From assembly GCF_028993635.1 (NCBI RefSeq), contig NZ_CP118631.1, forward strand, positions 3,596,001 through 3,660,000: a stretch of 64,000 bases of DNA, written 5' to 3'. The position numbers and the translations under genes are program-made. The notes under the pieces are model-generated. The model saw only the letters and a program-made list of their open reading frames with translations. It was not told where the DNA came from and made no database searches. The DNA is from Mucilaginibacter sp. SJ (GTDB lineage Bacteria > Bacteroidota > Bacteroidia > Sphingobacteriales > Sphingobacteriaceae). Positions 53,866 through 63,738 of the stretch are shown in pieces; position 1 is the first letter of the stretch; each line of letters opens with the position of its first letter.

Positions 53866-54741
53866 ATGAAAAGAGTATTCAAAGGATCTAACGTTGTCCA
53901 ACCGGTATTAATAATAGCTATGCTTCTTTTTACAATATTTCAATGTAAAGGGCAACAGCTTAAGCCTGCCGCCAGTGGCTATGCACCGGTTAATGGTATC
54001 AAAGTTTATTACGAAGTTTATGGCGACGGTAAGCCTATCGTTTTGCTGCATGGCGCTTTTTATACCATTGAGTTAAACTGGGCGCAGTTAATCCCCGAAC
54101 TGTCAAAAACAAGAAAGGTAATTGCCCTTGAAATGCAGGGGCACGGACATACACCATATTCGGACAGAAAATTAGACATTGCTACTCTGGCAAGTGATGT
54201 GGAAGGAGTAATGAATTACCTAAAAATTGATAGTGCTGATGTTGCAGGGTATAGCATGGGAGGCTCCATAGCTTACCAGTTAGCAGTAAAAAGCCCTAAA
54301 CGGGTAAAAAAATTAGTGATCATTTCTTCTACCTACAAAACTAATGGCTGGCTGCCCGTAGTAAATGGTGGGTTTAAAGGCTTTAAGCCTGAATTTTTTG
54401 ACAATACTCCTTTAAAAACTGCATATGATGCAGTAGCACCCGACAAAACAAAATGGAGAAAGTTTATAGAACAAATGATTGTTTTTGCCGGGGTACCCTT
54501 TGACGTTGGCGATGCCAATATCGCTAAAATTACTTCGCCGGTATTGCTCATCTCGGGCGATAATGATGGCCTGGACAAAGTGGAATTGATGAAAACATAT
54601 CAATTACTGGGAGGTGGTATATCTGCTGATTTGGCGCCGATGCCAAAATCACATTTGGCCATTGTTCCTGCACAGGGACATGTAAGCTTAATGCAGCAGA
54701 CAAAAACGATATCAGATCTTTTGAATGGCTTTTTACAATAA
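53866..54741 (+). CDS. Exported alpha/beta hydrolase
   Basis: The 291-aa protein has an N-terminal hydrophobic segment (residues 12-30, ending FQCKG with Cys 27, a possible lipobox). An alpha/beta hydrolase fold follows. The oxyanion HG lies in VLLHGAF, the nucleophile S130 in GYSMGG, the acid is probably D232 or D234 in ISGDNDGLD, and the catalytic His is H272 in PAQGHVS. The substrate is probably a small ester or epoxide-like molecule. A second protein, a RibD-like reductase, follows 78 bp downstream. Confidence 0.88.
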   Translation: MKRVFKGSNVVQPVLIIAMLLFTIFQCKGQQLKPAASGYAPVNGIKVYYEVYGDGKPIVLLHGAFYTIELNWAQLIPELSKTRKVIALEMQGHGHTPYSDRKLDIATLASDVEGVMNYLKIDSADVAGYSMGGSIAYQLAVKSPKRVKKLVIISSTYKTNGWLPVVNGGFKGFKPEFFDNTPLKTAYDAVAPDKTKWRKFIEQMIVFAGVPFDVGDANIAKITSPVLLISGDNDGLDKVELMKTYQLLGGGISADLAPMPKSHLAIVPAQGHVSLMQQTKTISDLLNGFLQ

Positions 54742-54819
54742 CAAAGCCGCAATAATACAATCTAAAAACATGACCGCAGGAAAAGGAATTTTATTTACCT
54801 ATAAACTACTTATAAACAA

Positions 54820-55389
54820 ATGAGAAAGATCAGAATTTTTGAACATATCTCGCTGGATGGCGTGATAGAACATGACGGCGATTATACCTATGGCGCATGG
54901 ACAACACCGTATCGCAGTCCTGCCGGAGCGGCAACCCTGCTGGAGGCATACGGGCCTAACTTCGACCTGCTGCTTGCCCGCCGCACTTACGATATATTTA
55001 GCGGCTTTTGGCCTACTGCCGGGGATTTCCCAATGGCAAATGCTATAAATGCCGCAACAAAATACATAGTAACCCACAGGCCCGACAGCCTGGAATGGGG
55101 ACCGGTAAAGGGTTTGGGCGAGGATATTATAGCGTCTATTCGCGATCTCAAATCAACCGATGGCCCCGACCTGATCGTCGTTGGAAGTTCAACGCTAACT
55201 TCTGTGTTGCTTGACCAGGGACTGGCTGACGAGGTTGTGCTCATCACCTACCCGGTGTTGCTTGGCCGGGGTAAACGCTTATTGTCTGACACTATTGACG
55301 CCCGTGAACTTGCTTTTGTCGACTCGAAGAGTACGCCCACAGGTTTGCTCATCAACACTTACCGGCACGTCGGCCCGTTGAAAAAATAA
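54820..55389 (+). CDS. Dihydrofolate-reductase-like (RibD C-terminal) protein
   Basis: The 189-aa protein fits the RibD_C/YwjB-like group: RIFEHISLDGVIEHDGD, then DLLLARRTYDIFSGFWPT, and LIVVGSSTLTSVLLDQGLADEVVLITYPVLLGRGKRLL. These are NADPH-dependent reductases of unknown substrate, homologous to RibD but standing alone. The length fits. It follows the hydrolase gene and is closed by a terminator at 55429-55462. Confidence 0.88.
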   Translation: MRKIRIFEHISLDGVIEHDGDYTYGAWTTPYRSPAGAATLLEAYGPNFDLLLARRTYDIFSGFWPTAGDFPMANAINAATKYIVTHRPDSLEWGPVKGLGEDIIASIRDLKSTDGPDLIVVGSSTLTSVLLDQGLADEVVLITYPVLLGRGKRLLSDTIDARELAFVDSKSTPTGLLINTYRHVGPLKK

Positions 55390-55428
55390 CTTTTCGCCCT
55401 GAAGGGAAGAATTTCCCAAACACACTAC

Positions 55429-55462
55429 AAAGCCACTTTACAAAAGTAGAGCGGCTTTTTTA
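55429..55462 (+). terminator. Terminator after the RibD-like gene
   Basis: AAAGCCACTTTAC pairs with GTAGAGCGGCTTT (two mismatches) around AAAA, with a T run to 55462. It matches in design the terminator after the map gene (56382-56414), which has the similar AAGCCGCTTT...GAGCGGCTT stem. Confidence 0.75.
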
Positions 55463-55562
55463 ATTACTACCGGGAACACAGCACCTACCCTTACAAACTG
55501 ACATTTGGTAAACCCTGCCAACCGTATTAATTGTTAATTTTGCAACAAATAAAAGTTTAAGA

Positions 55563-56327
55563 ATGTCGATAACTACCGAAGACGAAAAAATTGGGATGCA
55601 GCAGGCCAGCGATGCTGTAGCGATTACGCTCAGGAGGATGCGGGAGTACGCAAAACCGGGTATCTCTACAAAAGAACTTGACGAATACGGCGGCGAATTG
55701 CTGGCACAGATGGGAGCAAGATCTGCGCCTTTGTTAACCTACAATTTCCCGGGACATACTTGTATAAGCGTGAATGAGGAAGCAGCGCACGGTATACCTT
55801 CGGCCGATAAGATCCTTAAAGAAGGTGACCTGGTAAATATTGATGTATCGGCAGAGCTAAATGGTTACTGGGCCGATAACGGCGGCTCCTTCGTTTTAGG
55901 GCAGGATATCCATGGCTATGGCAAACTCGTGGATACCTCGAAAGAGATCTTAAAAAAAGCGATCAAAAACATTAAAGGCGGTGTCAGGATTTCGGAGATC
56001 GGCAGGTTAATTGAAACTGAAGCCAAAAAAGCCGGCTACACGGTAATAAAAAACCTGACCGGGCACGGTGTTGGCCGCAGCTTGCACGAAGAACCGCATG
56101 AAGTTGCCAACTTCTGCGACAGGTATAACACTGCGCGCTTTAAAAAGAATTCGGTGGTAGCGATAGAGACATTCATTTCAACACGGTCGACAATTGCCGA
56201 TACTCAAGCCGACGGCTGGACATTAATTGGTAATAAAGGCGGTTTTGTTGCACAGCACGAGCACACCATTATGGTAACCGGCGGTGAGGCCGTGATATTC
56301 ACAGCGCAGAACGGTATTTGGGATTAA
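55563..56327 (+). CDS. map: Type I methionine aminopeptidase
   Basis: The 254-aa protein has the full metal and catalytic set of the pita-bread fold: H76 (AAHGIP), D94 and D105 (NIDVSAELNGYWADNG), H168 (GHGVGRSLHEEP), E202 (AIETF), E233 (QHEHTIMV). It removes the initiator Met from nascent proteins. It is not in the usual secY-rpl cluster, so it is probably a second copy with a specialised or stress role. The start ATG at 55563 is the first in frame. Confidence 0.95.
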   Translation: MSITTEDEKIGMQQASDAVAITLRRMREYAKPGISTKELDEYGGELLAQMGARSAPLLTYNFPGHTCISVNEEAAHGIPSADKILKEGDLVNIDVSAELNGYWADNGGSFVLGQDIHGYGKLVDTSKEILKKAIKNIKGGVRISEIGRLIETEAKKAGYTVIKNLTGHGVGRSLHEEPHEVANFCDRYNTARFKKNSVVAIETFISTRSTIADTQADGWTLIGNKGGFVAQHEHTIMVTGGEAVIFTAQNGIWD

Positions 56328-56381
56328 TTCTTTTTGGGAATAGATCAGGCTATACCCTGAAGTATTTGTATTAGATAACTA

Positions 56382-56414
56382 CTAAGCCGCTTTACCAAAC
56401 CGAGCGGCTTTTTA
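56382..56414 (+). terminator. Terminator after map
   Basis: TAAGCCGCTTT pairs with GAGCGGCTTT around an ACCAAACC loop, followed by TTTATTT. It lies about 55 bp past the stop codon. The remaining 200 bp up to 56616 holds no gene. Confidence 0.75.
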
Positions 56415-56615
56415 TTTATGCAATAACAATCTGCGGATAAATACCCCAACTATAAATTTTCGTAACACAGAGCATAGCATTTATTCAGGCCAAATGCTCT
56501 TCCAACCGGATACTACTTCGTTCCATCGATATACCATCTGCTTTAATTTATCCGTTAATCTATTATCCATTAGTATTTTATTAATTTGGAGTAGTTATTA
56601 ACCTCTTTCATTTAG

Positions 56616-59600
56616 TTGAAGCCGTATACATTCCATATTACCCTTTATGACGCTGCGTTTTTTGGGATGCTGTTTATCGGCCTCACTTTTATCCTGCTTT
56701 TATGGTTCGCCAGAAAAACAAACCAGTCGGCAAACCGGTTTTTGGCGATGGCATTGGCAATTGCCGCTTTGTGGATAGTCCGGATCCTGGGCATCGATAT
56801 CGGGCTGTCAACCTATATTCATAACTGGGGCCGGCTGCCGCTGCAGTTTTCGCTGGCATTTGGCCCGCTCATTTTCTTTTATGTCCTTAAAATAACCCGG
56901 CCGGAGTATAAATTCACCCGCAGGGACCTGCTGCATTTCAGCCCCTTGTTAGTCGAACAAAGCGCCTGGGCTTTAGAAGTGCTGGAAAGTATAAAAACAG
57001 GCCGGGCAACTTATGATACGCTGATATTTCAACGAATAAACCCTGTATTACTACTATTAGCATTTATCTCGGTCATTATTTATCTATACCGGTGCCGCAA
57101 GCTGATCGAAAACTTTTACCAGGAGCTAAAATTTAACGGAGGCGACCGGTACCGGCACGAGTTAAAATGGATAAATAACCTACTGACAGGCTTCGGATTG
57201 TTATGGCTGTTGTGGATCCCTTTTATAGCTGCCGACTATTTTTATTATGATTACCAATTGGGCATACAGGCCTATTACCCTTTGTATCTCCTGCTAATGT
57301 CCATGCTTATCTGGATGGCGGCAAGAGCATTTTTAAGACCGGAAGTTACTGCACAGGCGGATAACATGCCGGTTTTAAAACCATTACTACCAGCGGAACT
57401 GAAGCAAAAAGGCGCCTGGTTAAAGCGGGTTGTTAAAGAAAATAATTACTACCAGGATCCTGAATTGAGTTTAAGCTCCCTCGCCGAAAAGCTCGGTATG
57501 CATACCCATGAGTTATCACGGATCATCAATACTGTGCTCAAAAAAAGCTTCAATGATTTTATTAACGAATACCGGGTACAGGCAGCTGCGCGGAAAATGC
57601 AGGATCCTGCTAATGATCATATCACCCTCTTAGGGATCGCGTTTGAATCGGGATTTAATTCCCAAAGTACCTTTAGTCGTATTTTCAAGCAGGTGACCGG
57701 GAAAAGCCCGCAGGATTATAAAAATAACTTAAAAAAAGAGTACCCAACTTATAAGTTGAGAAGTGATACCCAATTTGCGCCGGTAGTTTTGAATCATGAA
57801 ACCGCTCCTAAATGGTCTCGTGATAAAACAAACCGCAACTTTATGTTTAAAAATTATTTCAAAATCGCCTGGCGTAATTTAACGCGCAATAAAAGCTATG
57901 CCGCTATTAACATTACCGGCCTGGCCGTAGGTATTGCTGTTTGTATGATGATCTTTATCATTATACAGTTTCAAACAAGCTTTGATAGGTTTCACCCTAA
58001 GAAAGACCGTGCCTATCGTGTGCTAACCGAATACCATCACGCAGAAACCGGTGATATTACCTATGGTAAAGACATCCCCTTTCCGTTGCCTTTAGGATTA
58101 AAAACCGCTTTCCCCCAAATAGAACAGGTTGCCCCCATTTTTGCAAGCCAGAATGACCAGCTAATTATTCCCGACGAAAACGGGGCGACGATAAAAATGT
58201 TTAAGGAACAAAGAGGCCTGTTTTATACCAACCCTTCATTTTTTAAAATTTTTAACTTCCCGCTGCTTGCCGGTTCGTATACTTCATTAAAAGACCCAGA
58301 CAATGTATTGCTTACCAAAGAGGTTGCTGAAAAGTATTTTGGCGACTGGAAATCGGCAATGGGTAAAACCATTAAATTGCAAATGGGCGGCTTTATGTTT
58401 GAGCATGGTACGGACGTATTAAAAGTGTCGGGGATCCTGGCAACCATTCCTGCAAATTCCGACTTTCAGCTCAAACTTGTTGTTAGCTTTGGGACAGGGT
58501 TTACCGGGGACTATTTAGCAAAATCTACAGATTGGAACAGAACCGTAACTGATTTTGGCTGCTATATTTTGTTACCTCAGAGCCTTTCTGCCAACAATTT
58601 TAATCAGCAACTGAGGGCTTATTCACAAAAGGTACAATCCTCTGATAACAAGGACAGCCATATTATACAATCATTAAATGCTGTTCATTATGATTCACAA
58701 ACAGGCAACTACAGCAACCAAACAGCCAGTCATCAGTTGCTCAATGTATTGTGGCTAATTGCCGCGTTCATCCTGCTCATTGCCTGTGTAAACTTTATCA
58801 ACCTCTCTACCGCGCAGGCTGTTAACCGGGCAAAAGAGGTTGGTGTCAGAAAGGTTTTGGGGAGCAATAAATCGCAATTGCAACTCCAGTTCATTGTCGA
58901 AACATTTTTAATCGTGGCAAGCGCTGTATTACTTGCAGTTGCTATTACCATACTTGCATTACCTTATATAAGCCGGTTGTTAGAATTGTCGCTTTCATTC
59001 AACATATTCAGCAATCCTTCAATTATTTTATTCCTTCTGACTGTGGCAGTTGTTGTAACCGCCTTGGCGGGTTTTTATCCTTCTATTGTTTTATCGCGTT
59101 TCAATCCTGTTAATGCTTTAAAAAGTAAACTTACTACAGATCCGGCAAAGGGAATTTCATTAAGAAGGGGCCTGGTGGTGTTTCAATTCATCATTGCGCA
59201 GGCATTGATCATCGGAACGCTCGTTATTGTAAAGCAAATGAACTATTTTATGGATCAGCCTTTAGGCTTCGATAAAGAAACAATTGTTAATATTCCGTTC
59301 CGGGTAGATAGTCTTCGAATGAGCAGGCTGAGTTATTTGAGAGACCAATTATTATCCATAAACGGCGTTCAGGCAGTATGTTATAGTTCGAATACCCCGA
59401 TTGAAAACGGTAATGATACGTGGAGCGCAGTTAGGTTTGACCATGCAACAAAAGAAACAGGTTTCAAGGCGATTACCAAATTTGCCGACGAAGGCTATGT
59501 ACCGGCCTACAAGTTAAAGTTGATAGCCGGACGAAACCTTCAGCCATCCCCCCTTACCAGGGAGTTTTTGGTAAACGAATCGCTTGTAAAAAGTTTAGGG

Positions 59601-60287
59601 CTTAAAAAACCAGAGGATATATTGAACAAGGAAATCAGCATATGGGATGGTGTAATAAAATGCCCGGTTGTTGGCGTGTTAAAAGATTTTAATGACAGGT
59701 CTTTCCGGCACGGCCTTGCACCATTGCTTATCGCCACAAACATCACCATGTATAACCAGGCCGGTATAAAGCTTAAAACCACGAATGTTTTTTTGACGAT
59801 GCAATCTGTTAAACAAGTATTTGAAAAGACATTTCCCAATTTTGTTTATGAATACCGGTTTTTGGATGATAAAATTGCAAGTTTTTACAAACAGGAAAAT
59901 CAGTTAGCCCAGTTATATAAAATTTTTGCCGCCATCGCGATACTTCTAAGCTGTTTGGGTTTGTATGGCTTAGCCTCGTTCATGGCCGTACAACGGATAA
60001 AGGAAGTTGGTATCCGTAAAGTACTTGGGGCTACTTCAGGCAGCATCGTTTATTTGTTTTCGAAAGAGTTTATCATACTCATTGCTATCGCCTTTGCCAT
60101 CGCTACCCCCATTGCATGGTATTATATGCACCAGTGGCTACAAGCTTATGTTTATCGCATCAATATCAGTTGGTGGCTATTTGCGGCGGGCGGAATGGCA
60201 GCAATTGTTATTGCACTTGCAACCATAAGTTTCCAGGCAATAAAAGCGGCAAAAGCTAATCCGGTAAAGAGTTTGAGAAGTGAATAG
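56616..60287 (+). CDS. Fusion of multi-TM AraC-type regulator and MacB/FtsX-like permease
   Basis: The 1223-aa ORF has three parts. Residues 1-240 contain six to seven membrane helices. Residues about 275-380 form an AraC helix-turn-helix (LSLSSLAEKLGMHTHELSRIINTVLKKSFNDFINEYRVQAA, GFNSQSTFSRIFKQVTGKSPQDYK). From residue 410 (MFKNYFKIAWRNLTRNKSYAAIN), where a separate permease would normally start, an ABC permease runs to the end. It has two FtsX-type four-helix blocks and periplasmic loops (MacB_PCD-like). No ATPase gene is adjacent, so the partner is elsewhere. A sequencing-error fusion is possible but no stop or shift is visible. Confidence 0.8.
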   Translation: MKPYTFHITLYDAAFFGMLFIGLTFILLLWFARKTNQSANRFLAMALAIAALWIVRILGIDIGLSTYIHNWGRLPLQFSLAFGPLIFFYVLKITRPEYKFTRRDLLHFSPLLVEQSAWALEVLESIKTGRATYDTLIFQRINPVLLLLAFISVIIYLYRCRKLIENFYQELKFNGGDRYRHELKWINNLLTGFGLLWLLWIPFIAADYFYYDYQLGIQAYYPLYLLLMSMLIWMAARAFLRPEVTAQADNMPVLKPLLPAELKQKGAWLKRVVKENNYYQDPELSLSSLAEKLGMHTHELSRIINTVLKKSFNDFINEYRVQAAARKMQDPANDHITLLGIAFESGFNSQSTFSRIFKQVTGKSPQDYKNNLKKEYPTYKLRSDTQFAPVVLNHETAPKWSRDKTNRNFMFKNYFKIAWRNLTRNKSYAAINITGLAVGIAVCMMIFIIIQFQTSFDRFHPKKDRAYRVLTEYHHAETGDITYGKDIPFPLPLGLKTAFPQIEQVAPIFASQNDQLIIPDENGATIKMFKEQRGLFYTNPSFFKIFNFPLLAGSYTSLKDPDNVLLTKEVAEKYFGDWKSAMGKTIKLQMGGFMFEHGTDVLKVSGILATIPANSDFQLKLVVSFGTGFTGDYLAKSTDWNRTVTDFGCYILLPQSLSANNFNQQLRAYSQKVQSSDNKDSHIIQSLNAVHYDSQTGNYSNQTASHQLLNVLWLIAAFILLIACVNFINLSTAQAVNRAKEVGVRKVLGSNKSQLQLQFIVETFLIVASAVLLAVAITILALPYISRLLELSLSFNIFSNPSIILFLLTVAVVVTALAGFYPSIVLSRFNPVNALKSKLTTDPAKGISLRRGLVVFQFIIAQALIIGTLVIVKQMNYFMDQPLGFDKETIVNIPFRVDSLRMSRLSYLRDQLLSINGVQAVCYSSNTPIENGNDTWSAVRFDHATKETGFKAITKFADEGYVPAYKLKLIAGRNLQPSPLTREFLVNESLVKSLGLKKPEDILNKEISIWDGVIKCPVVGVLKDFNDRSFRHGLAPLLIATNITMYNQAGIKLKTTNVFLTMQSVKQVFEKTFPNFVYEYRFLDDKIASFYKQENQLAQLYKIFAAIAILLSCLGLYGLASFMAVQRIKEVGIRKVLGATSGSIVYLFSKEFIILIAIAFAIATPIAWYYMHQWLQAYVYRINISWWLFAAGGMAAIVIALATISFQAIKAAKANPVKSLRSE

Positions 60288-60327
60288 AAATTAACCGATC
60301 TTTACAACCCAGGAAAAATAAAAAAGA

Positions 60328-60726
60328 ATGGAAATTACAAGATTAGGTACTAAACCTTCGAGCAAAGGCCCGGCCGACTGGTTCACCGGCGCGGTACGAA
60401 TTGACCCGCTATTTGATGCCAATGAGGCGCGCCGGGGCGTATCTGCTACCGTAACCTTTGAGCCGGGCGCAAGAACAGCCTGGCATACGCATCCACTGGG
60501 ACAAACACTTATTATTACTTCAGGTATTGGCTGGGTACAGCGTGAAGGCGGCCTTGTTCAGGAAGTACGCCCGGGAGATGTGGTTTGGTTTGAACCTAAC
60601 GAAAAACATTGGCATGGCGCCTCGGCTGTCAATGGCATGAGCCACATAGCTATACAGGAAAATCTTAATGGCAAAGTAGTTGATTGGCTGGAGCATGTAA
60701 CTGATGAACAATACAACCAGGCTTAA
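60328..60726 (+). CDS. Cupin-domain protein
   Basis: The 132-aa protein has both cupin motifs: [32 protein letters not shown] (residues about 50-82) and [18 protein letters not shown] (about 90-107). The His triad for a metal is H58/H60 plus H101 or H103. The sequence resembles cupins of the (R)-mandelonitrile-lyase/carboxymuconolactone-linked group. The substrate is unknown. It is 41 bp after the fusion permease and convergent with the LytTR gene. Confidence 0.87.
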   Translation: MEITRLGTKPSSKGPADWFTGAVRIDPLFDANEARRGVSATVTFEPGARTAWHTHPLGQTLIITSGIGWVQREGGLVQEVRPGDVVWFEPNEKHWHGASAVNGMSHIAIQENLNGKVVDWLEHVTDEQYNQA

Positions 60727-60741
60727 TAACGCCAATTAATA

Positions 60742-61434
60742 TTATTTAAGTCCCAGCCTGCTCCGCAAAAGATCCCGGTAAGTGCTGCCTATCGGGATTT
60801 TTTCGCCGTTAATAATAAGTTGATGTACTTCGATCATGGTAATATGTTTGATAGCCACCACGTATGATTTATGCACCCGTAAAAAATCCGCTGCGGGCAC
60901 GAGGTCAAAAATATCTCCCATGTTTTCGCGCACCAGGATCTTTCTGTCTTTCAGGTGAATGGTAATATAATTGCCGTCTTTTTCCAAGTACAGGATCTCA
61001 TCTACCTTAACCTGGTAAGTTTGCGGACCGCTTTTGATAAAAACGGTGGACTCATCCTCTTTGCTTACCCCATTTCTTGAAGATAGCGCTGCCGTGGCTT
61101 TATTTATGGCTGCAAGAAAGCGCTCAAAAGTGATCGGTTTCAACAGGTAATCGAGGGCATTCAGGTCGTAGCTCTCTACTGCATAGTGACTGTAAGCGGT
61201 AGTAAAAATGACCATCGGCTTGGGCGACAAAGTTTGCACCAACTGCATTCCGCTTATATCAGGCATATTAATATCCAGAAAAATAAGGTCTACCTTTTCG
61301 CGGTTCAGGAATTCGATGGCCTTCACCGGTTCGCGAAAGGTGGCTTTCAAATCGACCAGGCTGGTTTTAAGGCAATAGCGCTCTATCACTTCAAGCGCCT
61401 TCGGCTCATCATCAATGGCAATGCAGGTTATCAT
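60742..61434 (-). CDS. LytTR-type response regulator
   Basis: The 230-aa protein has an N-terminal receiver domain. The acidic pocket is in AIDDEPKALEV, the phosphoacceptor Asp in VDLIFLDINMPDISG and the switch Lys in LLKPITFERFL. A C-terminal LytTR DNA-binding domain follows (VFIKSGPQTYQVKVDEILYLEKDGNYITIHL, then FLRVHKSYVVAIKHI). It overlaps its partner kinase gene by 4 bp. Targets unknown; the divergent GLPGLI/receptor pair is a candidate by distance only. Confidence 0.95.
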   Translation of the reverse strand: MITCIAIDDEPKALEVIERYCLKTSLVDLKATFREPVKAIEFLNREKVDLIFLDINMPDISGMQLVQTLSPKPMVIFTTAYSHYAVESYDLNALDYLLKPITFERFLAAINKATAALSSRNGVSKEDESTVFIKSGPQTYQVKVDEILYLEKDGNYITIHLKDRKILVRENMGDIFDLVPAADFLRVHKSYVVAIKHITMIEVHQLIINGEKIPIGSTYRDLLRSRLGLK

Positions 61435-62579
61435 TCCAGGTCAATTTCGAGTTTAACAATATATATTCCCTGTTCTTCATTGATCTGCAGGTCATGTTTG
61501 CCAGGATACAACAAATCGAGCCGCCGCTTTACATTTTCGAGCCCGATGCCGCTTTTCTCTTCCTCCATTTTTTTGATGGCGCTATATTTGGTATTGATAC
61601 AGGTAAAGATCAGCTTATGATCTGAAAGAACAATGGCAATATCTATCCCGGATGTTTGCCCGATAGAAACGCCGTGCTTAAAGGCATTTTCAACAAAAGG
61701 GATAAATAGCATCGGAGCGACGACGACCGTTCCCGTCTGCGCAGGGTGATCAAATATCACTTTTACCTCATCATCCGCATAACGCAGTTTATTCAGGGTG
61801 ATGCAGTCTTCCAGGTATGCTATTTCCTTGTTCAGCGGCACCCCGCCGGCATTGCTGTCATAGATCATATAACGCATCATGCCCGAAAGTTTGGAAATCC
61901 CGTCGGCAAGCTCATCATTCCCCTTTTCCTGGGCCATCGAAAACAGGTTATTGAGTGTATTAAACAGGAAATGCGGATTGATCTGCGATTTAAGGAATTT
62001 GATCTCAGTACTCAGTTGATAAGCCTCCAGCTGATTGCGTACAAGTTCAGTTCGGGCCCATTCTTTCAAAAAGAAATAGGCTATTGAAAGCCCGGCCGCG
62101 GTTAAAAAAATAAGCAGCATGGTGAGCTGCATGTGCACCCAGTTTCCTATTGCAAAAAAGGCGTTATGATTTGGTATCAGGTGATTAAGGCCATCCTTGC
62201 CTGCTGCAAAACCAGGGGGCGGAGGCCCCATGGGCAGGCTATTGTTCAATTTAGAACCAACCAAAATATAATTGGCAAGAAAGACAAGTATAAACCAGCC
62301 GGCGGCTATGCCGATGCCTGCAAATAAGCTTTTATAGCGAAGAGCCTTTTTAAAGATCCAAAATATATTGCCGTAAAACAGCAGGGCCAGAAAAGCGAGT
62401 GTAAAGCGGGAATACGGGAAAATGGTGTCTATCTCACTCCTTTCCATGATTTTTCCGTTGTGGTTTACCCTGATCTTGACCGTTGAGCTGGTTAGCGAAT
62501 TCAAGGTATAGTACACCCCTATCCAGAACGCCAGGTGGATCAGTATCTCGATGATATGTTTGGCCTTGATACGGTGCAT
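61431..62579 (-). CDS. LytS-type sensor histidine kinase
   Basis: The 382-aa protein has four N-terminal membrane helices (about 10-30, 48-70, 80-108, 145-170). The His_kinase (PF06580-like) core LKSQINPHFLFNTLNNLFSMA carries the phosphoacceptor His, and a C-terminal ATPase has VPFVENAFKHGVSI and GIGLENVKRRL. It is typical of Bacteroidota LytS proteins without a large sensor. It partners the LytTR regulator with which it overlaps by 4 bp. Confidence 0.95.
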   Translation of the reverse strand: MHRIKAKHIIEILIHLAFWIGVYYTLNSLTSSTVKIRVNHNGKIMERSEIDTIFPYSRFTLAFLALLFYGNIFWIFKKALRYKSLFAGIGIAAGWFILVFLANYILVGSKLNNSLPMGPPPPGFAAGKDGLNHLIPNHNAFFAIGNWVHMQLTMLLIFLTAAGLSIAYFFLKEWARTELVRNQLEAYQLSTEIKFLKSQINPHFLFNTLNNLFSMAQEKGNDELADGISKLSGMMRYMIYDSNAGGVPLNKEIAYLEDCITLNKLRYADDEVKVIFDHPAQTGTVVVAPMLFIPFVENAFKHGVSIGQTSGIDIAIVLSDHKLIFTCINTKYSAIKKMEEEKSGIGLENVKRRLDLLYPGKHDLQINEEQGIYIVKLEIDLE

Positions 62580-62811
62580 TCTTCAAAAGTATATTAAGCC
62601 CGGCTTATTGATAAATTATTGATGTTAATATAGCGATTTGCCGGCTAAACGGGCAATTTTTGAAATCCGGGCTTAAGGCCGCCGGCAATTTGTTTTCGGC
62701 AGAAGCTCAAATAACAAATATCCATTCTATGCAGAAATGAAGACGCTGTTCATACCAAAGTTTTTGGTGGCTTTAAAGGGTAAGGTACTATTGTTTAAAA
62801 ATATCCAAATT

Positions 62812-63738
62812 ATGAAAAAGCGATTTCTATTGTGCACAGTCTTTTTATCATGCACCATTATGGCCCGGGCACAAAAACCGGATACCGCACAAGTGCTGGT
62901 ACACTACAAGTTTTCCCACATCAGGGATACCACCAACCAGGAGCACCCCTACACCGAGAACATGGTTTTGATTGTAGGAAAAAATGCCGGGGTTTACAAA
63001 AGTTATGACAAGCAGCTGCAGGATGCGCTATTCAAAAAAAAGGTGCAGGAACAGGTAGCCAACTCACCCGACGGACATGTAAATATCCAACGGAGATCAT
63101 CGGGCTCGGGTACAGACTATTACCAGTTTCCGAATGGTAAAAAACTGGCAAGGAAAGAACCGCTGCTGTTCAATAGCTATCTCATAACAGATGCCCTGCC
63201 CGCTATAGAATGGAAAATAAACGGAGATACAGCAACGTTTGGAGGCTTGCATTGCCAAAAAGCAACAGGCCATTTCAAGGGAAGGGATTATACAGCCTGG
63301 TTCAGTCCTGATCTGCCGCTGCATATAGGTCCCTGGAAACTCAATGGGCTGCCGGGAGTAATTATGGAAGCTTATGATACCAAAAAAGAAGTCTGCTTTA
63401 AATTTGACGGGGTTGAAAAAGCGGTCATCTCTACCCAAATGGGTGATCAGCCAGCCGGCCCCGCTCCGGATAACCAGGGACGAATGGCCGTGATGATAGG
63501 CATGGACGACCAGGTTGGCGATCCCAATATCATCCAGCTCCCCACCAATGCCATTAAAACTACCGAAAAGGAGTTTTCCAAATTGCAGGAGGCCATGCGA
63601 AAAGACCCGAATGCCTTTGCTCAGTCAATGGTGGCTGCTCAGGCGGCAAGTCAGGGCAGGCCTGCCCCAAAAATCGATATCAGGATCGGACCGCAGCCGG
63701 TGATCAATAACCCGATAGAATTGCCTGAAAAGAAATGA
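62812..63738 (+). CDS. GLPGLI-family exported protein
   Basis: The start at ATG 62812 gives a signal peptide MKKRFLLCTVFLSCTIMARAQ and 308 aa. An in-frame ATG at 62737 is unlikely because it lacks an export signal. The family segment LHIGPWKLNGLPGVIMEAYDTKKE carries the GLPG(L/V)I motif, followed by a variable C-terminal region. The function is unknown, but these proteins usually sit beside a TonB-dependent-receptor-like gene, as here: its stop overlaps the next start by 4 bp. Confidence 0.9.
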   Translation: MKKRFLLCTVFLSCTIMARAQKPDTAQVLVHYKFSHIRDTTNQEHPYTENMVLIVGKNAGVYKSYDKQLQDALFKKKVQEQVANSPDGHVNIQRRSSGSGTDYYQFPNGKKLARKEPLLFNSYLITDALPAIEWKINGDTATFGGLHCQKATGHFKGRDYTAWFSPDLPLHIGPWKLNGLPGVIMEAYDTKKEVCFKFDGVEKAVISTQMGDQPAGPAPDNQGRMAVMIGMDDQVGDPNIIQLPTNAIKTTEKEFSKLQEAMRKDPNAFAQSMVAAQAASQGRPAPKIDIRIGPQPVINNPIELPEKK

